Below, piece by piece: positions 8,311 to 18,020 of a DNA stretch of 64,000 nt. Position numbers and translations under genes: made by a program. The stretch is taken from contig ONNR01000002.1 of assembly GCA_900319235.1 (NCBI GenBank), positions 172,731 through 236,730 on the forward strand, read 5' to 3'. This stretch comes from an uncultured Prevotellaceae bacterium (GTDB lineage Bacteria; Bacteroidota; Bacteroidia; Bacteroidales; UBA3663). A model generated the notes under the pieces. The model had not been told where the DNA came from. It did no database searches and saw nothing but the letters and a program-made list of their open reading frames with translations. Each line of letters opens with the position of its first letter. The first letter of the stretch is position 1.

Positions 8311-8442
8311 ATGATTCGCATGTATGCAATGGTCTGTGGGCTGACCTTTCTGAGAGCCCAAGCGCAGATTCTTCCGAAGAACGAAGCTGACATCAAGTCG
8401 AATAAAATCATCAACAATAACAATAATCAAAAACAACAATAA
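8311..8442 (+). CDS. Small secreted peptide (43 residues)
   Basis: The ATG at 8311 opens a 43-codon frame ending in TAA at 8440-8442. The N-terminus is a short hydrophobic stretch ending in RAQAQ, like a signal peptide cleavage site, followed by ILPKNEAD and an Asn/Gln-rich tail (NNNNNQKQQ). It lies between a consensus promoter and the barrel gene 19 bases downstream, so it is probably translated from the same mRNA. The function is unknown. It could also be a decayed signal-peptide copy, since several neighbours share similar signal peptides. Confidence 0.45.
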   Translation: MIRMYAMVCGLTFLRAQAQILPKNEADIKSNKIINNNNNQKQQ

Positions 8443-8461
8443 CTCAAAAACTTCAAGCTAT

Positions 8462-9181
8462 ATGAAAAAGATTATGCTTATGGCCACAATGATGGTGGCA
8501 ACACTTACAGCCAGTGCACAGTATGATGCAGGTACCTGGTCGCTCAACGTACGTTACGGTTTCACAGGAGCAACGATGCTCAACACCCCCGATATGGATC
8601 TCAGCCTCGCTCTTGGCCCCGGTTCTTCCATTAACCTGCCCGGCGGCGATTTGAAGGCTTCTGCCACAGGAGGCCATGTGGTGGGCCTTGAGCTCGAAAA
8701 ACAGCTGACCAAGAGGTTCAGCATCTCGGGTGGCCTCGATTGGCTTATGGCTGGAACAGGTTGGAAAGACCACAAGTGGAAAGATGGCGATGTCGAATAC
8801 AAGCTCAAGGATGCTTCAGTCAAGACATATTACCTGGCCGTTCCCGTTACCGCCAACCTCTATATCTGGAAAGGCTTGGCTTTGCACGCCGGAGTACAGG
8901 CTGCATACCTTACCGGTGCACGAAGGGAGGGCACGGTGACCTATAAGGAAGATGCCGACTACACTGTCAGCATGAGCTTGAGTGACAGGTCGGAGTTCAA
9001 CAAGATTGATATCTCGATTCCTGTCGGCATCAGCTACGAATGGAGCAACCATCTCTTCGTCGATGCACGTTACAACATCGGTCTGTCGAATGTCACCAAG
9101 GAGAAGACCTACGAGGACAAGGATTTGAAGAATGCCTATCTCCAGCTCTCTGTCGGTTACAAGATCAAACTCAATCGCTAA
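8462..9181 (+). CDS. Outer membrane beta-barrel protein (porin family)
   Basis: A 239-residue protein with a signal peptide (cleavage after ASA). Alternating hydrophobic and polar strands with aromatic girdles, such as WSLNVRYGF, FSISGGLDWLM and LFVDARYNIGLS, and a C-terminal strand LQLSVGYKIKLNR, are typical of 8-10 stranded OmpA/OmpX-like barrels (OMP_b-brl type). It sits in the outer membrane; ligand unknown. It is followed 26 bases later by the acid phosphatase gene and probably shares its mRNA. Confidence 0.75.
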   Translation: MKKIMLMATMMVATLTASAQYDAGTWSLNVRYGFTGATMLNTPDMDLSLALGPGSSINLPGGDLKASATGGHVVGLELEKQLTKRFSISGGLDWLMAGTGWKDHKWKDGDVEYKLKDASVKTYYLAVPVTANLYIWKGLALHAGVQAAYLTGARREGTVTYKEDADYTVSMSLSDRSEFNKIDISIPVGISYEWSNHLFVDARYNIGLSNVTKEKTYEDKDLKNAYLQLSVGYKIKLNR

Positions 9182-9207
9182 TATATCAAATCAAATAAAA
9201 ACTCAAG

Positions 9208-10068
9208 ATGAAAAAGTTTCTCATATTGGCCGTAGCCGCCGTAATGGCTTCAATGAACATTAACGCACAGAATGAGGCTGCACAACCATACTACGAATTG
9301 AACGAGATGCCCGAACTGCTCGAAATCATGCCCGAACCACCGGCTTTCGACAGCCCAGAGTTTGCCAACGACGTTGTTCGCTACTGTTGGGGCAAGCAGC
9401 AGCGTATGGATCCCGAACGTGTGGCTTTGGCCATCGCTGATGCCGAGTGGGACGACCTGACCAAATTCTTCGGACAGTATGCCGAAGCCTTCGGCCTGAC
9501 CATCACCCCCGAGGATACCCCCGAGATCTATAAACTGCTCGAAACTAGCCTCGCTACCACCGATCCTATGCGCAAGAAGTGCAAGGCATACTATGGTCGT
9601 CAGCGTCCTTTCGAGCGTTTCGACGAAGCCATGCCTTCGCATGAGGAGGACGACCTGCGCGGTGAAGGCAGTTATCCTTCGGGCCACTCTCTGCGTGGCT
9701 GGGGCGTTGCCCTGCTACTGGCTCAGATTGCTCCTGAACGTGCCAACGAGATCTTCAAGCGTGGTTGGGACTACTGCAACAGCCGTGTCATCGTAGGTGC
9801 CCACTGGCAGAGCGATGTGGATGCAAGCCGTACGGCTGCCAGCATTGGCTTCTGCGCCCTGCAGGGCAGTCCCGAATTCCGCGCCCAGATGGAGAAGGCT
9901 CAGGAGGAATATGCCGTGAAGACCGGACAGACAGTGGGCGTCGAGACAGTGGCTGCGGCTGCGCAGGCTCCTGCCCAGCAGTACATCTTCCGCGTCGATG
10001 GAAGCCGTACTGCCGAACAGACACGTGGCATCAAGGTCCAGAACGGACGTAAGTATGTTACTCAGTAA
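9208..10068 (+). CDS. Class A acid phosphatase (PAP2 superfamily), secreted
   Basis: A 286-residue protein with a signal peptide (MKKFLILAVAAVMASMNINA). All three parts of the vanadium-haloperoxidase-like phosphatase site are present: K126 to P134 (KAYYGRQRP, fitting KX6RP), PSGHS at 157-161, and S192-R193 to H199 and D203 (SRVIVGAHWQSD, fitting SRX5HX3D). The GSYPSGH form is that of bacterial class A nonspecific acid phosphatases (PhoN/PhoC), which release phosphate from organic monoesters in the periplasm. After about residue 230 there is an Ala/Gln-rich linker and a short tail that the family does not need. Confidence 0.88.
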   Translation: MKKFLILAVAAVMASMNINAQNEAAQPYYELNEMPELLEIMPEPPAFDSPEFANDVVRYCWGKQQRMDPERVALAIADAEWDDLTKFFGQYAEAFGLTITPEDTPEIYKLLETSLATTDPMRKKCKAYYGRQRPFERFDEAMPSHEEDDLRGEGSYPSGHSLRGWGVALLLAQIAPERANEIFKRGWDYCNSRVIVGAHWQSDVDASRTAASIGFCALQGSPEFRAQMEKAQEEYAVKTGQTVGVETVAAAAQAPAQQYIFRVDGSRTAEQTRGIKVQNGRKYVTQ

Positions 10069-10102
10069 AAAAAGAACAGCATAAATGGTTTTATAATAAA
10101 AA

Positions 10103-10134
10103 AATTCCCGATACTTTTGGAAGTGTCGGGAATT
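10103..10134 (+). terminator. Hairpin terminator after the acid phosphatase gene
   Basis: AATTCCCGA (10103-10111) pairs with TCGGGAATT (10126-10134), extended by ACTT/AAGT. A-runs precede it and ATCTTTAT follows, so the T-tract is imperfect. Confidence 0.6.
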
Positions 10135-10139
10135 ATCTT

Positions 10140-10147
10140 TATATTTG
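10140..10147 (+). promoter_or_regulatory. Promoter -7 box (TATATTTG) for the LRR gene
   Basis: TATATTTGC stands 38 bases before the ATG at 10186 and directly after the terminator hairpin. It places the translation start at 10186 rather than at an in-frame ATG at 10117. Confidence 0.65.
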
Positions 10148-10185
10148 CGGCGTCAAACCGTGAAACTTATAAAAAGACAATACTT

Positions 10186-11112
10186 ATGAAAAAACTATTT
10201 ACTCTGCTCCTGGTCCTCTTCGCCGCCCTTCAGGCGATGGCCTATGATTTCCAGGCAACGATGTCCGACGGACGAGTCCTTTATTTCAATGTCCTTTCGA
10301 AGAATGAGTGCGAGGTGTCGCGCATGTACTACACCGAGCGAAATGCTTCGTACGTGAGTGGTAGCCTTGTCATTCCTACCCAGGTCACCGATGCCGAGGG
10401 CACGCGCTACACCGTTGTCGGTATCGGCAAGTCGGCTTTCGTGCATTGCCGCAGCCTGACTGCTGTTACTGTGCCAGCCACCGTGACCTACATCGACAAT
10501 GCTGCCTTCCAGAAGTGTCGCAGCCTGACCACCGTGAATCTTCCCGATGCCATAACAAGCATCGGCGATGAGGCGTTCGAGGAATGCAGTTCGCTCACCG
10601 AGCTCACGTTGCCACGCAGCGTCCAGAAAATCGGTATCGAAGCTTTTGAGGACTGCGAAGCGATGAAGGCGCTTTATGTCAATAGCCCCGAGCCGCCGAC
10701 AGTGGCTCCTTCCGCTTTCCCGCTGAACGACAACAATAAGGTGCCATTTACCCTCTATGTGCCCTACGGTACATATTCGGCCTATCGCAATGCCAACTAT
10801 TGGAGTGCATTCAGCGACATTCGCGAGACGGGAGGCAATGGCCAGCAGAACTATGGCCAGCAAGGCTATAACCAACAAGGCTCTGCGGTCAATACGCTAA
10901 CGTCGGACAACAATGCCTATACGTCACCTGCAGGTAATTACCAGCCCAGCGAATACTATGGTTCTGCTGATGAAGTCAATGATCTACAGCGCCAGGTTAT
11001 CGACCTGCAGCAGCAGAATGCCCGCCTCAAGGATGCCATCTATCAGGCGCTATTCAGCTCGAACCTCGACGAGTGCAAACGTGTGCTCAGGGAGGCTGTT
11101 TCCGCTCGATAA
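10186..11112 (+). CDS. BspA-like leucine-rich repeat (LRR_5) surface protein
   Basis: A 308-residue protein with a signal peptide (LQAMA, cleavage about residue 19). Residues about 75-165 hold four to five BspA-type LRR_5 repeats with the pattern SLTxVxxPxxVTxIxxxAFxxC. Then comes a closing domain (VPFTLYVPYGTYSAYRN), a Gln/Asn/Gly-rich linker, and a C-terminal coiled coil (DLQRQVIDLQQQNARLKDAI). BspA-type proteins bind host proteins or other bacteria. The coiled-coil end instead of a sorting signal is less usual. It converges with the fucosidase gene, only 8 bases away, with no terminator visible in the gap. Confidence 0.8.
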   Translation: MKKLFTLLLVLFAALQAMAYDFQATMSDGRVLYFNVLSKNECEVSRMYYTERNASYVSGSLVIPTQVTDAEGTRYTVVGIGKSAFVHCRSLTAVTVPATVTYIDNAAFQKCRSLTTVNLPDAITSIGDEAFEECSSLTELTLPRSVQKIGIEAFEDCEAMKALYVNSPEPPTVAPSAFPLNDNNKVPFTLYVPYGTYSAYRNANYWSAFSDIRETGGNGQQNYGQQGYNQQGSAVNTLTSDNNAYTSPAGNYQPSEYYGSADEVNDLQRQVIDLQQQNARLKDAIYQALFSSNLDECKRVLREAVSAR

Positions 11113-11120
11113 TCGGTCTG

Positions 11121-12767
11121 CTACTTTTTGATTCTGATAACAGGGGCAATGCCATTGAGCGGCAATTCGGGCAATGTCACTACGAGTCCCTCCTTCGTGC
11201 GTTCATATTTCAGTTTGCCGTATCCCAACAACTCCACTCTCGAGATTCCTCCTGGGTGGAGTTTGCTGTTCTTTGCCAATGAACGGATGATGATCTGATG
11301 ATTGCCGGGCCAACCCAATGGGGTAACATAGATGTACTTCGCGGTTTGGGTGAAACGTATGTCGCGTGCATCGGCCTTTGTGTAGTTGCCATCGTTGAAG
11401 CCTTGCGCATTGATGGCAATTGTGGTTTCGGCTATTGGGCCTTCGCCGAAGACCTTCCACGGACGTGTTCCGATGATGCTTTCCTTGTTGATCTTCATCC
11501 AGGCACCGAATTCCTTCAGGATTGCTTCTTCCTTCTCGTCGAAGGTGCCGTCGGCACGCAGAGGCACGGAGAGCAGCATATTGCCGTTTTTCGAAACGAT
11601 ATCAACCAGCAGTTTGACCACTGTGGCAGCACTCTTGTAGGTGCCTTTCTCATAGATGTCGGTATTGTAGTGCCAGCCACCGATGCAATTGCAGCATTGC
11701 CATGGCTCGGGCTGAATCTCATTTGGGGCACCTCGCTCCACGTCCCAAACCAAAGCCTGTCGCTGCTGGTCGTTCTCCAATATTTTGCCGAAGACTACTG
11801 CCTGGTTCTTTCCTCCGTGGGTAGCCATGCTGTGGTTGTACATGTGTGCGGTGATCTTCATTCCTGCATCGCTTACGGGATAGAAGGGAAGCACGGTGAC
11901 ATCGAAATAGAGCAAGTCGGGATTGTAACGGTTGATGGCATCGAGAGTGCGGTTGTAGAAGTTGGTGGCAAATTCTTGCGAAGGAGGGCAGGCTCCGTTG
12001 CCCCATCCCCATTGGCGATGAATCATTCCATTTGCCCAGGTGCCCTCGCTCAGCGGATGGTTCTGGGCATAGAGTTCCTGCGGGTCGTAACCTTCCCACC
12101 ATGTTCCTTTACCGTCTTCCTTCGTCAGCCAGCCATCGTAGGGCACGCCCATCTTGTCGCCCTTGGTGTCGTAGCGGCGAGAAGGTTCGTACCACGTCCA
12201 CGCATGGTCGGCATGGAATGAGATGCCGAAGGGCAAGCCTGCCTTTTTGGCAGCAGCGGCCCAACCGGCCAGGATGTCCTTGTGAGGGCCGATGTTCATC
12301 GAGTTCCAGCGCTGGTACTTGCTGTCCCAAAGGTCGAAGTTGTCGTGATGATTGCCCAACGCGAAGAAATATTGTGCGCCAATCTCCTTGTAGAACTGCA
12401 CCAGCGAATCAGGATTCCAGCGTTCAGCCTTGAAAAGGGGCAGGATGTCCTTGAAGCCTACCTCTGAAGGATGTCCGTAGTGTTCACGGTGATATTCATA
12501 TTGGCTCGAACCTTCTTGATAGAGGCCTCGTGCCATCCAGTCACCCGAGCCCTCTACGCATTGAGGCCCCCAGTGTGCCCAAATGCCGAACTTGGCATTG
12601 CAGAACCATTCCGGCACCTCGTAGGTGCTGAGTGATTCCCACGTAGGTTCAAACTTGCCAGTTGCCATAGGTTCGTCATCTTCGAGAACTGGGATTGAAA
12701 AATCCTGGGCACTGATTGGCATCACAGTCAATGCTGCAATACATGCAATTAGATTGTAATACTTCAT
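11121..12767 (-). CDS. Alpha-L-fucosidase, glycoside hydrolase family 29
   Basis: From ATG 12767 the protein has 548 residues with a signal peptide (PISA, cleavage about residue 20). GH29 signatures are clear: WFCNAKFGIWAHWGPQ near residue 54-69, FALGNHHDNFDLWDS at 135-149, and LLYFDV with the probable nucleophile Asp289. GH29 enzymes remove terminal alpha-fucose from glycans with retention. The C-terminal about 110 residues are a beta-sandwich domain. It is the last gene of a leftward locus with SusD and SusC, which points to fucosylated glycans, perhaps host mucin type, as substrate. An ATG at 12839 would leave a non-signal extension and is rejected. Confidence 0.88.
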   Translation of the reverse strand: MKYYNLIACIAALTVMPISAQDFSIPVLEDDEPMATGKFEPTWESLSTYEVPEWFCNAKFGIWAHWGPQCVEGSGDWMARGLYQEGSSQYEYHREHYGHPSEVGFKDILPLFKAERWNPDSLVQFYKEIGAQYFFALGNHHDNFDLWDSKYQRWNSMNIGPHKDILAGWAAAAKKAGLPFGISFHADHAWTWYEPSRRYDTKGDKMGVPYDGWLTKEDGKGTWWEGYDPQELYAQNHPLSEGTWANGMIHRQWGWGNGACPPSQEFATNFYNRTLDAINRYNPDLLYFDVTVLPFYPVSDAGMKITAHMYNHSMATHGGKNQAVVFGKILENDQQRQALVWDVERGAPNEIQPEPWQCCNCIGGWHYNTDIYEKGTYKSAATVVKLLVDIVSKNGNMLLSVPLRADGTFDEKEEAILKEFGAWMKINKESIIGTRPWKVFGEGPIAETTIAINAQGFNDGNYTKADARDIRFTQTAKYIYVTPLGWPGNHQIIIRSLAKNSKLHPGGISRVELLGYGKLKYERTKEGLVVTLPELPLNGIAPVIRIKK

Positions 12768-12895
12768 AATAATATGATTTAAGTAGGTGAAAATGGAAAC
12801 GGGGAGAAGACATACTTTATGGCTTCTCCCCTCATACACACATCTAATATTAACCTAACACGTGGTTCGAAACAGGGGAAGAGTATGTCGACATA

Positions 12896-14569
12896 TCAGT
12901 TGTAACCCTCATTTTGAACAAGGCTCTTATTCACGTTCAAGTCATTCTGTGGAATAGGCCAATAACGATTGTGCGAAGCCCAAGCTCTTTGTTCAAACTG
13001 ATAATAACCATCGGCATCACGAGCTGAGTTACCACCATAGTTGTGAGCAGTGGGATCATCGCTCAACATCACGCCGGTGAATGTATGATTGAGTTCTTTT
13101 TCTGCTATTCCCCAACGCAACACGTCGAAGAGACGGAGTCCTTCGAAAGCCAACTCTACACGACGCTCCTTGCGAACGGCATTACGTACGGCCTGCTGAT
13201 TCGAAAGCGTGGACTTGTTGAGCCCTGGCAGCAAAGCTCTGTCGCGTACATCGTTGATGGTAAGGTCGAGAAGTGTTTGGTCGACCTCAGCTGGAGCATA
13301 CTCGTTCACAGCTTCTAGATAGCTCAGCAACACTTCGGCATAACGAATGACAGGGACATACACGTAAGCACTCCAAATGTCTTCGTTCGATGGATCAAGG
13401 CCCTTCTTGGGGCAATAACCATTGAAAAGGTTGAACTTGTTGTATGCATCGCTACTTGATCCACCATTGTAACAGTCGTAGATTTGACCTTTAAACTCGG
13501 TCCCAGGATAACTACCTAGGGGAGGAAGGAATACCGAAGCGTAGAGACGAATGTCGCGATTGGCATAGGGGTCAGCCTTATCATAGAGGGGCGACTCTTC
13601 GATGCTAAGGCCATCGCTACAGAAATAATCCTTGACCAATTCGTTATAGACTGCGAACTGATGCCAACCACCATATGTCTCAGGCGTGAGATAAATGTAG
13701 CGTGACCATGTGTACTTGCCCTTGGAACCATTGATGAAAAATAATTGTTCCTTGCTGTTCTCTCCTCCATACCAGAAGAGTTTTTCATAGCTATCAGCGC
13801 CATGGCTCCGGTCAATCTCATATTTGCCCGAGTTGATGATTGAACGATATTGATTAGCTGCATCAGACCAACGCTCTTCGGCCAGATAGAGACGGCCGAG
13901 TAAGGCACGAGCTGCACCCTGGGTATAACGACCATAGTCGGACGATGGATGTTCAAGAGGCAGAAGTTCGATAGCTTCAAGCAGGTCTTTCTCACACTGA
14001 TCATAAACCTGCTGCTGAGGCGTTTGCTCAATCGTGTTGGCTTGCTCGATGTTGAGCGTAGTGAGCGGCATAGGAACATTCTTGTAGTGGAAGGCAAGTT
14101 TCATCAAGAAGGAAGCCCTGATGCACTTTGCTTCGGCAGCCCAAGCCTTAATCTTGTCTTCGCTCATCTTGCATGATTCGATGTTATCGAGGAAGGTATT
14201 GCAATTGGCGATGTTGGTATATGCATTTGACCAATAATAACGGAGATTGCTATTGGTAGCCAAGGTGTTGGTGCTGCACATCAGGGAAGTGAAGTTCTCT
14301 TTCTCGGTGCCGTTGCCGCCAGCGAAGTCCAAGTAGAGCATTCCTTGAGGAGAATCGAAGTTGTCGTGATTCCAGCCATGCGATGAGGTGTAGCATCCTA
14401 CCAAGGCGAGCATGGCATCGCTTTCACCAGTCCAGAAGTTGCTGTTAGAGATTTCTGAGGGAGGGTTCTTCTCCAACAGGTCATCAGAACAACTGCCCAG
14501 CACAACCATGGCTATCATTGCAAGGGCGAGAGCCCTAAATATATTGCGAATTGAATTATAGGTTTTCAT
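12896..14569 (-). CDS. SusD/RagB family glycan-binding outer membrane lipoprotein
   Basis: A 557-residue protein with a lipoprotein signal (MVVLGSCSDD). The N-terminal DDLLEKNPPSEIS, the TPR-like helices with AKCIRASFLMKLAFHYKNVP, and the C-terminal VRKERRVELAFEGLRLFDVLRWG are standard SusD features. It binds oligosaccharide at the cell surface and closes the lid of the partner SusC. The gene follows susC after 26 bases in the same direction, so they are one transcript, and the GH29 gene comes next. Confidence 0.93.
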   Translation of the reverse strand: MKTYNSIRNIFRALALAMIAMVVLGSCSDDLLEKNPPSEISNSNFWTGESDAMLALVGCYTSSHGWNHDNFDSPQGMLYLDFAGGNGTEKENFTSLMCSTNTLATNSNLRYYWSNAYTNIANCNTFLDNIESCKMSEDKIKAWAAEAKCIRASFLMKLAFHYKNVPMPLTTLNIEQANTIEQTPQQQVYDQCEKDLLEAIELLPLEHPSSDYGRYTQGAARALLGRLYLAEERWSDAANQYRSIINSGKYEIDRSHGADSYEKLFWYGGENSKEQLFFINGSKGKYTWSRYIYLTPETYGGWHQFAVYNELVKDYFCSDGLSIEESPLYDKADPYANRDIRLYASVFLPPLGSYPGTEFKGQIYDCYNGGSSSDAYNKFNLFNGYCPKKGLDPSNEDIWSAYVYVPVIRYAEVLLSYLEAVNEYAPAEVDQTLLDLTINDVRDRALLPGLNKSTLSNQQAVRNAVRKERRVELAFEGLRLFDVLRWGIAEKELNHTFTGVMLSDDPTAHNYGGNSARDADGYYQFEQRAWASHNRYWPIPQNDLNVNKSLVQNEGYN

Positions 14570-14595
14570 AACTGAAATGTCTTAATGGATTAAAC

Positions 14596-17500
14596 TTAGA
14601 ACTTGACATTCAAGCCGAATGAATATATTCTGGTGATAGGATAATAAGATGGAGCATCGCCGGTACCTATTTCGTTTTCGGGATCCCATCCCTTGTAGAA
14701 TGAACTAAATGTGAAGAGGTTCTGTCCGCTGAAGAAGAGTCGAACATTCTCGATGCCTATTTTTCGAACCTTCTGTTTAGGCAAAGAGTACCCCAATTGG
14801 ATGTTCTTGCAGCGCAGATAACTTGCATTGCGCACCCAGTAGTCGGAGGTCTGCGCATTCACATGGTTCATATTCATTGTCTCGATGCGTGGGTATTCTG
14901 CCCACTTGTTTGGATTGGCTTCAGTCCAAGCACCATCAGCTTGCCATTTTTGTATTTGTCCACCGTTATAGAACGCGTAAGCCATATACGAACCAATCAG
15001 ACGCTTATGGCCACCCAGTCCCTGGAAAAGAATCGACAGATCCAGTCCTTTGTAAGACGCTGAGAGATTAAGTCCATAGTAGAACTTGGGAGTCATCGAA
15101 CCCAGTACCTTGCGGTCTTCATTGGCGGTTACCTTGCCATCGCCGTCAATATCCTTGTAGCGAACATAGCCTGGCTTGAGACTAGACTTCCCTACAAGCT
15201 GTTCGGGAGCAGAATTAATTTCGGCCTGATCAACAAAAAGCCCCTCGGTCTCATAGCCGTAGATGATGCCAATAGGCTCGCCAACGATGCGGTTATTGTT
15301 GATGTCCTCCTTGGCTCCATCAGCAAGTTCTTCAACAGCATTCTTCACATAAGTGAAATTGGGAGCAATGCTATACTCGAAATTGTTGCCAATGCGACCT
15401 TTCCAGTTGAGTTCTATCTCGATACCCTTGTTGGAAACAGCACCTACATTGGATTGTCCAATCCCGCGGCCCATAATTGTAGCTACTTCGACCGAAGCAA
15501 GAATGTCGCTTGTATACTTGTTGAAATAATCTACGGTGCCGCTCAATTTCCCGCCAAACAAGCCGAAGTCAACACCTACATCAAAGATACTGGTACGCTC
15601 CCAAGTGACTTCTTCATTCTTGTAAGTTGCACTATAGGCGCCCGATACCAATGATCCACCTAACACATAATTCTGACCAAGCGAGTAGGTCTGCTGATAG
15701 GGATAAACGTCAATATTCTGATTGCCAAGCACACCTTCTGATACACGAATCTTCAGATTGTCGAACCAGGATGCAATGGCAGCATCCTTCCAGAATGCTT
15801 CTTCCGAAACACGCCAACCTACAGAGACGGAGGGGAAGACGCCCCAACGCTTGCCATCGGCAAAACGCGAAGAACCGTCGGCACGTACATTGGCCTCGAG
15901 AAGATAGCGATCCTTGAACGAATAGTTTACCCTGCCGAAGAACGACAACAACGTGTATTCAGTCAGTGAACTTCCGTTGGTAGATGTCGAAGCATCGCCT
16001 GAAGAGAGTTCGTAGAGATAGTTATTGGGGAATGTGGTTCGATAGCCATTCATGCCCTTGTTCTGTGTCTGTTCGAGAGAAGTGCCAAACAGGGCATTCA
16101 GTGAATGGTCAGATACTTTGAGTTCATAGTTAGCCAATGCCTCAACATCAGTGTATAAATTATTGGAGCTGTTGACCGAAAGGGAATTGGGGCCGATGCT
16201 CTTGTTTTCGTCAAACTGTGCAGTCGATTTGAACGTCTTGTTGTAGGATGTGTAATAATTGGTGCCTGCTTTCCCAGTTAAAGAGAGACCCTTGATAGGA
16301 GTCTTCCACTTCAGCTGTGCCGATGCTGAGATGTTGGTGGAATAATTCTTGACGAACGACTCACTATCGAGCCATCCTTCGGGACAGTAGTCATCTTGAT
16401 ATCCGTAAGTGCCATCACTCTTCTTGCCGGCAATGATGGGAGTCTCACGAACGGCATAGCCAATGATGCCGTCGATACTGCCTGAGCCGTAAGGAGCACC
16501 ATACCTATTGCGATAAGCGTTGAGGTTGAAGGTGAGAGTGAGATTATCGTTCAGCTCGCTTTTCATCGTAAATAGGGCAGTGAGGCGCCTATTCTGTGTT
16601 TGTGCTGTTAAACCATTCTGGTCGCGCAAACCGACAGAAAGATTATAGGTGGTATTGCCACTGCCACCCTGCACACCGATGTTGTGCTGCTGCTGGAATC
16701 CTGAACCACTATCAAGAAGCCACTTGAGGTGGTTGACGTTAGGGTAATTGTCAGGATCATTGCCGTTGCGGTACTTCTGGATATCGTCAGCTGAATAGAC
16801 TTCTGCCCTGCCCATATTGGTCATTGCCATATTATAATAGGTGGCGTAGTCGGCTGACTCAAGGAATTCGGGCAGTTCGTTGGCAGTCTGCCAGCCGAAC
16901 ATATTGCTGTATGTCACATGCGTTTTGCCTTGTGTGCCCTTCTTGGTCTCGATGAGGATCACACCATTGGCTGCACGATTGCCGTAGATTGAGGCCGAAG
17001 CGGCATCCTTGAGGAACGAGATGCTCTGAATGTCATTGGCATCGACATCGTCAATGCTTCCAGCCAATCCATCGATGAGGATAAGAGGGTCATTGCCTGC
17101 CGAAGAGAAGGTGCCCGTACCACGTATTTTGATGGAAGCGCCAGCGCCAGGACGACCAGAATTGGCAACAACACTAAGACCTGGGGCCACACCTGCCAGA
17201 GCCTGAGCGGTGCTCATCACTGGTTTGTTCTCCAATTCCCTTGAGGTAATAGCAGAAACCGAACCAGTGAGGTCTACTTTGCGCTGTACGCCATAACCTA
17301 CGACAACTACATCGTCGAGCAACTGAGAATCTTCGGTCATGGTGACATTGACTGCGCGGCGACCATCAATGGAGATGTCTTGCGAAGTGTATCCGATGTA
17401 AGAATATTGCAACACCTTACAGTTGTCGGGCACTTCGAGTGAATAGTTGCCATTAATGTCGGTTACTGTACCGAACTGAGTGCCTTTGGCTAAGACGGTA

Positions 17501-17877
17501 GCACCAGCAACAGGTTCACCAAACTCATCGAGGATGGTACCAGTCACAATATGGCCTTTGCGTGGGGCATCAGCTTTCTTGATAATGATGTGTTTGCCTT
17601 TCACTTCACAGGTCAGACCTGTCCCGGTAAGTATATCTTCTATGGCGGAACCGATGTTCCCGTCAATATCGTGGGCTTTGACGGCGACGTTAACATCGAT
17701 GTCCGATGCGTCATAATCCACCGAGTAGCCCGATTGCCTTTCGATGGCAGAGATGACAGCTCGCAGAGTGTTTTCCTGAGGGGAAAATCTTACAGTTTGT
17801 GCCCAGATGGCAACGGGGGCCATCATGCATAGCGAGGCAATGACGAAGCCTCGGCTCAAGTAGTGATTTTTGTTCAT
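14596..17877 (-). CDS. SusC/RagA TonB-dependent transporter with N-terminal STN signalling domain
   Basis: A 1093-residue protein. After the signal peptide (PVAIWAQ) comes an STN domain at about 30-106 (ENTLRAVISAIERQSGYSV to KHIIIKK), then a carboxypeptidase-regulatory-like domain at about 112-190 (GTILDEFGEPVAGATVLAKG), a plug starting near VVVVGYGVQRKVDLTGS, and a 22-strand barrel ending in GLNVKF. STN domains of SusC-type transporters contact a FecR anti-sigma factor in the periplasm and report substrate binding. The fecR and sigma genes lie directly upstream, so this transporter is predicted to control its own locus. Confidence 0.93.
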   Translation of the reverse strand: MNKNHYLSRGFVIASLCMMAPVAIWAQTVRFSPQENTLRAVISAIERQSGYSVDYDASDIDVNVAVKAHDIDGNIGSAIEDILTGTGLTCEVKGKHIIIKKADAPRKGHIVTGTILDEFGEPVAGATVLAKGTQFGTVTDINGNYSLEVPDNCKVLQYSYIGYTSQDISIDGRRAVNVTMTEDSQLLDDVVVVGYGVQRKVDLTGSVSAITSRELENKPVMSTAQALAGVAPGLSVVANSGRPGAGASIKIRGTGTFSSAGNDPLILIDGLAGSIDDVDANDIQSISFLKDAASASIYGNRAANGVILIETKKGTQGKTHVTYSNMFGWQTANELPEFLESADYATYYNMAMTNMGRAEVYSADDIQKYRNGNDPDNYPNVNHLKWLLDSGSGFQQQHNIGVQGGSGNTTYNLSVGLRDQNGLTAQTQNRRLTALFTMKSELNDNLTLTFNLNAYRNRYGAPYGSGSIDGIIGYAVRETPIIAGKKSDGTYGYQDDYCPEGWLDSESFVKNYSTNISASAQLKWKTPIKGLSLTGKAGTNYYTSYNKTFKSTAQFDENKSIGPNSLSVNSSNNLYTDVEALANYELKVSDHSLNALFGTSLEQTQNKGMNGYRTTFPNNYLYELSSGDASTSTNGSSLTEYTLLSFFGRVNYSFKDRYLLEANVRADGSSRFADGKRWGVFPSVSVGWRVSEEAFWKDAAIASWFDNLKIRVSEGVLGNQNIDVYPYQQTYSLGQNYVLGGSLVSGAYSATYKNEEVTWERTSIFDVGVDFGLFGGKLSGTVDYFNKYTSDILASVEVATIMGRGIGQSNVGAVSNKGIEIELNWKGRIGNNFEYSIAPNFTYVKNAVEELADGAKEDINNNRIVGEPIGIIYGYETEGLFVDQAEINSAPEQLVGKSSLKPGYVRYKDIDGDGKVTANEDRKVLGSMTPKFYYGLNLSASYKGLDLSILFQGLGGHKRLIGSYMAYAFYNGGQIQKWQADGAWTEANPNKWAEYPRIETMNMNHVNAQTSDYWVRNASYLRCKNIQLGYSLPKQKVRKIGIENVRLFFSGQNLFTFSSFYKGWDPENEIGTGDAPSYYPITRIYSFGLNVKF

Positions 17878-18020
17878 CTGATTTGTTGTTTATGTTAATT
17901 AACTCGTGTGTCGTGTTGTGATGGTTATGGCAGGTCGGCAATCTGCCTTTTCACAAACAAGAAAGCAAGAGTTATGGGCACACACAAACGAAAATCATTT
18001 TTTTTTGTTTTTTATCGAAA

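Noticed and set aside
14596..17877. Two-component hybrid regulator control of the first glycan locus
   Set aside because: No histidine kinase or response regulator domain is present; the ECF sigma, FecR and STN domain explain regulation.
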